The notes below the pieces were generated by a model, which made no database searches, was not told the DNA's origin, and worked only from the letters and a program-made list of their open reading frames with translations. 32,664 bases of DNA, taken from NCBI GenBank assembly GCA_000431975.1, contig HF988418.1:1-32664 (forward strand), in the 5' to 3' direction. This DNA is from Prevotella sp. CAG:924. GTDB lineage: Bacteria > Bacteroidota > Bacteroidia > Bacteroidales > Bacteroidaceae. Both the position numbers and the translations under genes were made by a program. Shown here piece after piece: positions 7,629 through 14,491 of the stretch; positions within the stretch are counted from its first letter, which is position 1; the number at the start of each line of letters is the position of its first letter.

Positions 7629-8750
7629 TTATTTAAGTACTTGTTCTACCTTATTTATAATAAGCTCGGGAGATATATTGCGCAGACAAGCATAATCTTT
7701 GCGTAAACAACGCTTATTTCCGAAAATAGAGCAGGGACGACAGGATAAGTCGATCTGTACTGCTAAGTTAGGATTCTGCTGCCACCCCATAAAGCCTGCA
7801 TAAGGATGTGTGGCACCCCAAACACTTACCACAGGTGTGTGGACAAGTGAGGCCAGATGCATATTGGCGGAGTCCATAGAGATCATGACATCGAGTTGTG
7901 ACATGAGAGACAGTTCTTCGAGCAGTCCGTTGAGTATCTCGGGTACGCATACGCATTTAGGATGACGTTGCTGTAGGTCATGCAGTTGTTGTATCTCTTG
8001 CTGACCTCCTCCGAATAGAAAGAATCGGGCTGAGGGATGACGTTGTTGGAGCTGGGCTATAACCTGTTCCATCAGACTTATCGGATAGGCTTTGCCTCGA
8101 TGGGCTGCAAAAGGTGCTATTCCTATCCATTGCTGGAATGGGCGTTTCTCGCCGATTACAGTGGGCAGTTGACGTAGATGGAGCAGAGGAAAATAATATT
8201 TGTCAACCGGACATGTTCTTTCTTCTGTTGTAGCAGTGTCTTTTACTTCTACCGTTGCATTATCTGTCAGAAATTTGCCTTTTTCAGAGAGATCGATAGG
8301 ATATCCCAACTCTTCGAATACGTGTGCATAGCTCTCAAATACAGAAGGTAGAGGCTGAAGTATTTTTCCATTGTATTGAGTGAGATGACGACGTTCTGCA
8401 CGATGTTTGTTGATATGGGCTACATGGAAGTTGGCAAGGTTGAAACGCATACGCAAATAGTCACTGCGAAGGACATTATGAAGGTCGGCTATAGCAGTAA
8501 AGTTTTTGGCTATTAGTCGGCGATAGAGTGCATTAAGTCCTTTAATGCCGTGATATTCATTCTGTAGGTCAGCTTCCATAAATCCTACATTGGATGCCAG
8601 ATTTTCGAATAGTGGACGGGCAAAGGGACGTGAAAGTACCGTGATGCGCACGTGAGGATATTGACGTGCAAGGGCACTTACGACAGGTACCACCATAGCT
8701 ACATCGCCCATGGCAGAAAAACGGATAACAAGAATATGTTCAGTCTTCAC
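7629..8750 (-). CDS. GT9-family (ADP-heptose:LPS heptosyltransferase-like) glycosyltransferase
   Basis: The 373-residue protein has the GT9/RfaF layout. The N-terminal Rossmann half starts with ILVIRFSAMGDVAMVVPVV, the classic heptosyltransferase beginning. The C-terminal half has FFLFGGGQQE, the donor-site motif SMDSANMHLAS (Asp293) and VSVWGATHP. A cysteine-rich tail (CRPCS, KRC, YAC) is, from memory, common in Bacteroidota members. Such enzymes move a heptose or related sugar onto the LPS core at the cytoplasmic face of the inner membrane; the actual sugar here is unknown. The start is GTG at 8748-8750, overlapping the TGA of the DUF4254 gene (GTGA, 8747-8750), which indicates coupled translation. 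Confidence 0.88.
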   Translation of the reverse strand: MKTEHILVIRFSAMGDVAMVVPVVSALARQYPHVRITVLSRPFARPLFENLASNVGFMEADLQNEYHGIKGLNALYRRLIAKNFTAIADLHNVLRSDYLRMRFNLANFHVAHINKHRAERRHLTQYNGKILQPLPSVFESYAHVFEELGYPIDLSEKGKFLTDNATVEVKDTATTEERTCPVDKYYFPLLHLRQLPTVIGEKRPFQQWIGIAPFAAHRGKAYPISLMEQVIAQLQQRHPSARFFLFGGGQQEIQQLHDLQQRHPKCVCVPEILNGLLEELSLMSQLDVMISMDSANMHLASLVHTPVVSVWGATHPYAGFMGWQQNPNLAVQIDLSCRPCSIFGNKRCLRKDYACLRNISPELIINKVEQVLK

Positions 8751-9352
8751 TTTTTACCGTAGAGTACGGGGTTAGTATTAGGATCGTTATACATTTTCAT
8801 TTGTCGGTACACTTTCATATACTTGCGGCCGGCCTTGATATCTTCAAGTAGTTGTTCGATGGCCGTCCCGAGATCTTTCTGTTGTTCGAGCAGCACATTA
8901 AGTTTTTGTTGGCAACGCTGACGATGCTCTTCACTGGCATCGGTGCGTTGTGTCTGCTCCTGCATGTGATAGATCTTCAGTGCAAGGATAGAGAGGCGGT
9001 CGATAGCCCAAGCAGGACTTTCTGTATTGAGCCGTGCATTGTCAAGAGGCTTTACGTCCGAGAAATAATGACGGAAGTAGGAATCGATTTCCTCCACCAG
9101 ATCGGTACGGTCCTGATTGGAACGGTCGATACGATGTTTGATCTGCATGCCTTCGATAGCATCGATCTGCGGATCGCGGATAATATCCTCCAAATGCCAT
9201 TGAACGGTATCAATCCAGCATTTTTGATAAAGCTGGAAATCGAGTGTTCCACGCTCGTAGGGATTAGCTATGGGTGTGTCAACATCGTCTTTGAGATGAT
9301 AGTCATTAATAGCATGTTGGAAAATCTCGTTGCAATGTATTGTAAACGACAT
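8747..9352 (-). CDS. DUF4254 family protein
   Basis: The 201-residue protein is probably cytoplasmic, with no signal peptide or membrane segment. It is mostly helical and charged, with a glutamine-rich middle (around residues 134-163) that could form a coiled coil. The motifs NQDRTDLVEEID, AWAIDRLSILALKIYHM and RKYMKVYRQMKMYNDP match what I know of DUF4254, a Bacteroidota-centred family of unknown function. It is the first gene of a two-gene operon with the GT9 transferase, sharing four bases with it, so a role beside LPS or glycan synthesis is plausible but unproven. A -7 box lies directly upstream. Confidence 0.8.
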   Translation of the reverse strand: MSFTIHCNEIFQHAINDYHLKDDVDTPIANPYERGTLDFQLYQKCWIDTVQWHLEDIIRDPQIDAIEGMQIKHRIDRSNQDRTDLVEEIDSYFRHYFSDVKPLDNARLNTESPAWAIDRLSILALKIYHMQEQTQRTDASEEHRQRCQQKLNVLLEQQKDLGTAIEQLLEDIKAGRKYMKVYRQMKMYNDPNTNPVLYGKK

Positions 9353-9376
9353 AATAAGGGTACTTTAGTTTTCTTG

Positions 9377-9407
9377 CAAAGATAAAACTAATTTTCCATA
9401 CAACCAA
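9377..9407 (-). promoter_or_regulatory. Promoter of the DUF4254-GT9 operon
   Basis: Read on the minus strand, TATCTTTG (9384 down to 9377) matches TAnnTTTG. TTGG (9407 down to 9404) sits 19 bases upstream as a partial -33 box. The start codon follows about 25 bases after the -7 box. Confidence 0.55.
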
Positions 9408-9520
9408 CAAGGAATAGGGAAAATATGGGGAAATGGAGAATATAGAAGGCAGAAAAAAGGCTTTTTATTGCACACATGAGTAGATTATGTGCAGTAAAAA
9501 ATCATTTTTATGAGAAAAAA

Positions 9521-9552
9521 TTTGCTTAAGTGATAAAATTGTTGTTTCTTTG
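9521..9552 (+). promoter_or_regulatory. acpP promoter
   Basis: TTTG (9521-9524), a 20-base spacer and TTTCTTTG (9545-9552) closely fit the Bacteroidota TTTG-N19-21-TAnnTTTG layout, with one change in the -7 box. An A-rich leader of about 45 bases leads to the ATG at 9604. Confidence 0.6.
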
Positions 9553-9603
9553 CATCCAGTTTTTAAATGAAAATAATAAATAAACATTTTAAAAAGTACA
9601 ATT

Positions 9604-9840
9604 ATGTCAGAAATTGAAGCTAAGGTCAAAGACATCATCGTTGAGAAACTGGGCGTTGACGCATCAGAGGTAAAGCCCGAATCTTCGTTCACGAACGATC
9701 TGGGTGCAGACTCTCTCGATACTGTAGAACTCATCATGGAGTTCGAGAAGAAGTTCGATGTTACTATTCCCGACGATAAGGCTGAGACCATCCAGACTGT
9801 TCAGGATGCTATCAACTACATCGAGGCCAACAAGAAGTAA
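9604..9840 (+). CDS. acpP: Acyl carrier protein
   Basis: This small acidic cytoplasmic carrier holds growing acyl chains on a 4'-phosphopantetheine arm during type II fatty-acid synthesis and also supplies acyl groups for lipid A. The 78 residues match the usual length. The attachment site is Ser37 in DLGADSLDTVEL, followed by the recognition helix ELIMEFEKKFDVTIPDD. It precedes fabF in the same direction by 143 bases, the normal Bacteroidota pairing. The gap contains hairpin-forming repeats that may let acpP be expressed more strongly than fabF. Confidence 0.98.
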   Translation: MSEIEAKVKDIIVEKLGVDASEVKPESSFTNDLGADSLDTVELIMEFEKKFDVTIPDDKAETIQTVQDAINYIEANKK

Positions 9841-9873
9841 TCTCTTCTGATTTTAGAAGTTTAAAAGGTTTCG

Positions 9874-9956
9874 TGAGCTGGTTAGCGAGTGAGCTGGTGA
9901 GCCGATCGTTAGGAATTTTTTCCTGCGTCTCTCCAGCGCACCAGCTCTCCAGCTCA
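9874..9956 (+). repeat. Nested inverted and direct repeats between acpP and fabF
   Basis: Two direct copies of a GTGAGCTGG unit (from 9873 and from 9889) are answered by two inverted copies downstream. TGAGCTGG (9874-9881) pairs with CCAGCTCA (9949-9956), and GAGCTGGTG (9891-9899) pairs with CACCAGCTC (9939-9947). The loop contains ATTTTTTCC. The element could be an attenuator, an RNA-processing or stability hairpin, or a copy of a dispersed palindromic repeat. Confidence 0.75.
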
Positions 9957-9983
9957 TTGACGTAATAGCAAATTTATCAGATA

Positions 9984-11246
9984 ATGGAATTAAAAAGAGT
10001 AGTAGTAACAGGACTGGGCGCCATTACTCCTCTGGGCAATAGTGTTGAAGAGACATGGAAAGGCCTGGTAGCTGGTAAGAGCGGTGCTGCTCCTATTACG
10101 CTGTTTGATGCCACCGATTTCAAGACACAGTTTGCTTGCGAAGTCAAGGGTTTTAATATAAAGGACTATCTCGACCGCAAGGCTGCACGCAATCTCGACC
10201 GTTATACGGAACTGGCTATGGCTAGTGCAATTCAGGGTGTGCAGGACGCCAAGATTGATCTTGACACTGAAGATCTCAATCGTGTAGGTGTTATCTACGG
10301 TGTAGGTATTGGTGGTATCAAGACATTTGAGGATGAGGTGATGTACTACGGTCAGCATATCGATAAGGGTCCGCAGTTCAGTCCCTTCTTCATTCCGAAG
10401 ATGATCTCCGATATTGCTTCAGGTCAGATTGCCATTCATTTTGGTTTCCATGGACCCAACTTCACGACGACATCAGCTTGTGCTTCTTCTTCCAATGCAT
10501 TGGGTGAGGCGTTCAATCAGTTGCGTTTGGGCAAGGCCAATATTATTGTTGCCGGTGGTGCTGAGGCTGCTATCTGTGCTTGTGGCGTAGGTGGTTTCAA
10601 TGCTATGAAGGCTCTTTCTACACGCAATGATGATCCCGAGCATGCTAGCCGTCCCTTCTCTGCTAGCCGTGATGGCTTTGTAATGGGTGAGGGTGCCGGT
10701 TGCGTCATTCTTGAGGAGCTTGAGCATGCAAAGGCTCGTGGAGCACATATCTATGCAGAGATGGTAGGTGAGGGCATGAGCGCTGATGCTTACCATATCA
10801 CAGCTAGTCATCCCGAGGGTCTCGGTGCTAAGTTGGTGATGAAGGCTGCTTTGGAGGATGCAGGCATGCAGCCAGAGGATATCGACTACATCAATGTGCA
10901 TGGTACTTCTACCCATGTGGGTGATATTTCTGAGGCTAAGGCTATCAAGGAGTTGTTCGGTGAGCATGCTTATAAATTGAATATCTCTTCTACGAAGAGT
11001 ATGACCGGTCATCTCCTCGGTGCAGCAGGTGCAGTGGAGGCAATGGCTTGTATCAAGGCTATCGAAAACGACATTGTACCGCCTACTATCAACCACAAGG
11101 ATGATGATTTGGATCCCGATCTGGACTACAAGATGAACTTCACGTTCAACGAGGCACAGAAGCGTACCGTTAATGCTGCATTGAGTAACACATTCGGTTT
11201 TGGTGGTCACAATGCTTGTGTCATCTTTAAGAAATATAAGGATTAA
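9984..11246 (+). CDS. fabF: 3-oxoacyl-[acyl-carrier-protein] synthase II (KAS II)
   Basis: This condensing enzyme extends acyl-ACP by two carbons using malonyl-ACP. At 420 residues it is close to the family norm. The thiolase-fold catalytic triad is visible as Cys166 in TSACASSSNALGEA, His306 in HGTSTHVGD and His343 in KSMTGHLLGAAG. The order and spacing match FabF of Escherichia coli. The C-terminal loop NTFGFGGHNA is also present. The start MELKRVVVTGLGAITPLG is the normal KAS N-terminus. It acts with the upstream acpP product, and rnc follows only 10 bases after its stop, so the three genes likely share transcripts. Confidence 0.97.
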   Translation: MELKRVVVTGLGAITPLGNSVEETWKGLVAGKSGAAPITLFDATDFKTQFACEVKGFNIKDYLDRKAARNLDRYTELAMASAIQGVQDAKIDLDTEDLNRVGVIYGVGIGGIKTFEDEVMYYGQHIDKGPQFSPFFIPKMISDIASGQIAIHFGFHGPNFTTTSACASSSNALGEAFNQLRLGKANIIVAGGAEAAICACGVGGFNAMKALSTRNDDPEHASRPFSASRDGFVMGEGAGCVILEELEHAKARGAHIYAEMVGEGMSADAYHITASHPEGLGAKLVMKAALEDAGMQPEDIDYINVHGTSTHVGDISEAKAIKELFGEHAYKLNISSTKSMTGHLLGAAGAVEAMACIKAIENDIVPPTINHKDDDLDPDLDYKMNFTFNEAQKRTVNAALSNTFGFGGHNACVIFKKYKD

Positions 11247-11256
11247 TCATCCATAT

Positions 11257-12375
11257 ATGCTATTTGACATATTTGACAGAATAAGGCTCCCTTTCCGAAA
11301 GGATAAGGAGCTTTATTCGTCCATATACCGTATCATTGGATTTTATCCCCGTGAAATCAGCTATTATAAGCTGGCATTGATGCATCGTTCGGTGATGCAT
11401 CGCAACAAGAAGGGACGTCCCGTCAATAATGAACGTCTTGAATTCTTAGGCGATGCTATTCTTGATGCTGCCGTGGGTGATATTGTCTATCGTCATTTTC
11501 CCGGAAAGCGTGAAGGCTTTCTGACAAACACGCGCTCTAAGCTCGTACAGCGCGGTACGCTGAATAAGCTGGCACAAGAAATGGGTATCACCGATCTGGT
11601 GTTGAGCAGCGGACATAATGTCGCCCACAATAGCTATATGGGCGGAAATGCCTTTGAGGCATTGGTAGGAGCGTTGTATCTTGATCGTGGATACGATGCT
11701 TGTATGCGCTTTCTGAAGAAACGCATATTAACGCAAATGATCAATATTGATAAAGTAGCTTATAAGGAAGTGAACTTCAAGAGTCGTCTGATAGAATGGA
11801 CGCAGAAGAATCGTGTGAAGCTTCAGTTCCGTCTTATAAGTGAGAAACGTGATCAAAGCGGATCTCCGACATTTGTCTATCAGGCTATCCTTGAAGGAGT
11901 AGAGGGTTGTCAAGGTACTGGATTCTCTAAGAAAGAGAGTCAGCAGAATGCATCGAAAGATACTTTGGACCGTCTCAAGCGTGAGCCACAGTTTATTGAT
12001 GCTGTGTTTAAGGCAAAGGGAGAACGTACAAAGATGGAAGAGGAGCCGATAGAGGCTATTCCAGATACTAGTGACGCACAAGTCTTTTTGGTGAAAAAAG
12101 ATAAGTCTATTGATGCCCGTTCCATACCCGATGAGGAAAAGCATGAGAATATTTTCACTGAACGTGTGTATTCGGAAAATGAGAGTGCTGTGACGCAAGA
12201 GAAAGAAAAGGTCAAAGAGAGCATGGACGATTTCTCAGTCCGCGTATCGTCCGATGATGATAGGGCGGTTTCATCTGATGCTGAAGATGAGTTTGATTTA
12301 AGTGATATTTCTGCGCGGCCACAAAGTCGTGAAGATATCATAGCAGCGGCTGAGAGAGAGGCTTTCAAAGAATAG
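11257..12375 (+). CDS. rnc: Ribonuclease III with long acidic C-terminal extension
   Basis: This endonuclease cuts double-stranded RNA in rRNA and mRNA processing. The start at ATG 11257 (MLFDIFDRIRLPF) gives 372 residues; an upstream in-frame ATG at 11200 lies inside fabF and is unlikely. The catalytic domain holds the signature NNERLEFLGDAILD (residues 57-70), with Glu59, Glu62 and Asp66 equivalent to E38, E41 and D45 of the E. coli enzyme. The second metal motif is GNAFEALVGALYLD with Glu134, but Asn131 stands where E. coli has Asp114. A double-stranded RNA binding domain spans roughly residues 169-240. From about 250 to the end is an acidic, Ser/Glu/Asp-rich tail with no domain I recognise. 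Most bacterial RNase III proteins are nearer 230 residues. Confidence 0.93.
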   Translation: MLFDIFDRIRLPFRKDKELYSSIYRIIGFYPREISYYKLALMHRSVMHRNKKGRPVNNERLEFLGDAILDAAVGDIVYRHFPGKREGFLTNTRSKLVQRGTLNKLAQEMGITDLVLSSGHNVAHNSYMGGNAFEALVGALYLDRGYDACMRFLKKRILTQMINIDKVAYKEVNFKSRLIEWTQKNRVKLQFRLISEKRDQSGSPTFVYQAILEGVEGCQGTGFSKKESQQNASKDTLDRLKREPQFIDAVFKAKGERTKMEEEPIEAIPDTSDAQVFLVKKDKSIDARSIPDEEKHENIFTERVYSENESAVTQEKEKVKESMDDFSVRVSSDDDRAVSSDAEDEFDLSDISARPQSREDIIAAAEREAFKE

Positions 12376-12533
12376 GAATATAAAAAAGCGGATGGTCAGT
12401 ATAGATGTCCGTATTTGTAAGACTGTTTTTTCTCAATTTGCAATATATATTGGCAAAGCGTGTAACTTGATAAATTTTTCTATCAGATCTTTATTGTGAT
12501 GAGATTGATTTTGATAGAAAAAGAAAATGAAAT

Positions 12534-12580
12534 AAAAACAATCGCCCGACGGTCTTTATGACTGCCGGGCGATTGTTTTT
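12534..12580. terminator. Bidirectional terminator between rnc and cysS
   Basis: AAAAACAATCGCCCG (12534-12548) and CGGGCGATTGTTTTT (12566-12580) are exact reverse complements (15 bp) with a 17-base loop. The stem ends in a T-run on either strand, so it can stop rnc on the plus strand and cysS on the minus strand. Confidence 0.88.
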
Positions 12581-12645
12581 ATTGTTTAAGTTCAAATTTC
12601 AGTGGTGTCAGTGTTATAGATCTTTTTACTGAAATAGGATTATTT

Positions 12646-14136
12646 TTATTTGTTGAGTTTCCAGGTGACACCATCTTTAGTGTCTTTCACCTCAAATCCT
12701 GCTTTAGCCAGATCATCACGAATACGGTCACTGGTGGTCCAGTCCTTATTCTGCTTAGCCTGCTGACGCAGCTCCAATACCATGTCTACCACTTTGCCAA
12801 AGGCTTCCTCACGGGCTTCGTTAGATGCTCCACGCTCATCGCGGAGACCAAGGAGATCGAAGGCGAACAGATGCATGGTAGAAGAGAGTTCTTCGAGATC
12901 AGCAGTTGAAATGGTTGCCTTGTGATCAAGAATGGTATTAATGATTTTGCAAGCTTCAAAGAGATGACTGATTACAAGCGGTGTCTGCAAATCATCGTTC
13001 ATGGCATCATAACATTTCTGACGCAGTGCGGCTATTTCAGTCTTTACATCGTCGCTGCTGGCCTTAGAGGGTGTGATGCGGTCAAGATCATGCAGACCGT
13101 TCATCAGACGCTCCAGTCCCTTCTCTGCGGCCTTTAGCGCGTCGTTGGAGAAGTCCACAGTGCCACGATAGTGGGCAGAGAGCGTGAAGAAGCGGATCAC
13201 CATAGGAGAATAAGCCTGATCAAGCATCGGATGCGTACCTTTGAAGAGCTGTTCCAATGTGATAAAGTTGCCCAGTGACTTAGCCATCTTCTGGCCGTTG
13301 ATCGTCAACATATTGTTGTGCATCCAATAGTGTACCATCTGGGAGCCTTGTGAGGCTACAGCTTGAGCGATCTCACATTCGTGGTGAGGGAAGATCAAGT
13401 CCATGCCGCCACCGTGGATATCAAAATGGTCACCAAGATATTTGCGGCCCATGGCAGTACACTCACAATGCCAGCCGGGGAAACCATCGCTCCAAGGTGA
13501 GGGCCATCGCATAATGTGCTCGGGAGTAGCTTTCTTCCATAGCGCGAAATCTACCTGACTATGCTTTTCGTCCGTACCGGCAAGGTCACGGGAGTGATTG
13601 ATCACGTCCTCGAGGTTGCGTCCGGAGAGAATACCATAGTGATGGTCGTTGTTGTATTTGCGTACATCGAAGTACACCGAACCATTCACCTCGTAGGCAT
13701 AGCCGTTGGCAAGGATCTGCTTCACGAGCTCTTCCTGCTCGATGATATGGCCTGTGGCATGAGGTTCTATTGATGGCGGCAGTACATTGAGTGCTTCCAT
13801 GGCTTTGTGATAGCGGTTGGTATAGTACTGCGCTATCTCCATTGGCTCGAGTTGTTCGAGTCGTGCCTTCTTTTCTATTTTATCGTCACCCTCATCGGCA
13901 TCATGCTCCAGATGGCCTACATCAGTGATGTTGCGCACGTAGCGCACTTTGTAGCCCAAGTGCTGGAGATAGCGGAAAAGGATGTCAAACGTGATAGCAG
14001 GGCGTGCATGGCCCAGATGTGGATCACCATAGACAGTCGGTCCACAAACATACATGCCCACGTTGGGTGCATGCAGGGGCTTGAAGACTTCCTTATGCCG
14101 CGTGAGCGTGTTGTAAATCCATAATACTTGTTCCAT
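12646..14136 (-). CDS. cysS: Cysteinyl-tRNA synthetase
   Basis: This class I synthetase attaches cysteine to tRNA-Cys in the cytoplasm. The 496 residues match the family. The zinc-binding Cys31 is in MYVCGPTVYG, next to the HIGH motif HLGH (residues 40-43). The remaining zinc ligands appear in GWHCECTAMG and FPHHECEIAQ. The KMSKS-type loop is KMAKS at 283-287 (GQKMAKSLGN). The C-terminal helical anticodon-binding region follows, ending GFEVKDTKDGVTW. It is transcribed toward rnc and shares the bidirectional terminator. A -7 box lies about 40 bases upstream of its start. Confidence 0.97.
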   Translation of the reverse strand: MEQVLWIYNTLTRHKEVFKPLHAPNVGMYVCGPTVYGDPHLGHARPAITFDILFRYLQHLGYKVRYVRNITDVGHLEHDADEGDDKIEKKARLEQLEPMEIAQYYTNRYHKAMEALNVLPPSIEPHATGHIIEQEELVKQILANGYAYEVNGSVYFDVRKYNNDHHYGILSGRNLEDVINHSRDLAGTDEKHSQVDFALWKKATPEHIMRWPSPWSDGFPGWHCECTAMGRKYLGDHFDIHGGGMDLIFPHHECEIAQAVASQGSQMVHYWMHNNMLTINGQKMAKSLGNFITLEQLFKGTHPMLDQAYSPMVIRFFTLSAHYRGTVDFSNDALKAAEKGLERLMNGLHDLDRITPSKASSDDVKTEIAALRQKCYDAMNDDLQTPLVISHLFEACKIINTILDHKATISTADLEELSSTMHLFAFDLLGLRDERGASNEAREEAFGKVVDMVLELRQQAKQNKDWTTSDRIRDDLAKAGFEVKDTKDGVTWKLNK

Positions 14137-14174
14137 CGTCGTTGTGTTGTATAAGACAATAATTTACGATTCTG

Positions 14175-14182
14175 CAAAGTTA
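14175..14182 (-). promoter_or_regulatory. cysS -7 promoter box
   Basis: Read on the minus strand, 14182 down to 14175 is TAACTTTG, an exact TAnnTTTG match 39 bases before the cysS start codon. I see no good -33 box at the usual distance. Confidence 0.5.
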
Positions 14183-14436
14183 GCGAATAATTGTGAGAAT
14201 CGTGCTGTTTTTCATTGCAAAACAAATTCTTCATTAGAAGTACCAATTTACCGGGGCTGTGAACATTACAGAGCGCCAGTTATATAGGAAGGATAGAAGA
14301 TAAAGATTGATAAGGAAACATAAGTTAGTAGCACCTTATTTCATATATAAGCGTGCTAACTATTAAAGGCATATATTATTTTGTGATCGTTAATATCTTC
14401 GTAATATGATTTAAACAGGTTCTTTATATTTCTGTT

Positions 14437-14467
14437 TTAGGCTTGTAAGATGATCTGTCTACTTTTG
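14437..14467 (+). promoter_or_regulatory. Promoter of the TonB-receptor gene
   Basis: TACTTTTG (14460-14467) matches the -7 box TAnnTTTG. TTAG (14437-14440), 19 bases upstream, is a one-mismatch -33 box. The ATG is 24 bases after the -7 box and follows an A-rich stretch. Confidence 0.55.
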
Positions 14468-14491
14468 CAGTGTATAACAAAACTATAAAAA

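Larger units (their letters stand above)
14137..14491. other. Intergenic region between divergent cysS and TonB-receptor genes
   Basis: It is AT-rich with no coding potential. It carries a cysS -7 box at the left end (14175-14182) and the receptor promoter at the right end (14437-14467). I see no operator or riboswitch in between. Confidence 0.65.

Noticed and set aside
8852..9385. 177-codon plus-strand frame opposite DUF4254
   Set aside because: The minus-strand frame has family motifs, an operon overlap and a promoter; this frame has none.
10473..11210. 245-codon minus-strand frame opposite fabF
   Set aside because: fabF is certain on the plus strand; the antisense product is Cys/Ser/Thr/His-rich with no family motif.
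11200..11256. Upstream in-frame ATG for rnc inside fabF
   Set aside because: The extra 19 residues overlap fabF out of frame and do not resemble RNase III; ATG 11257 sits 10 bases after the fabF stop.
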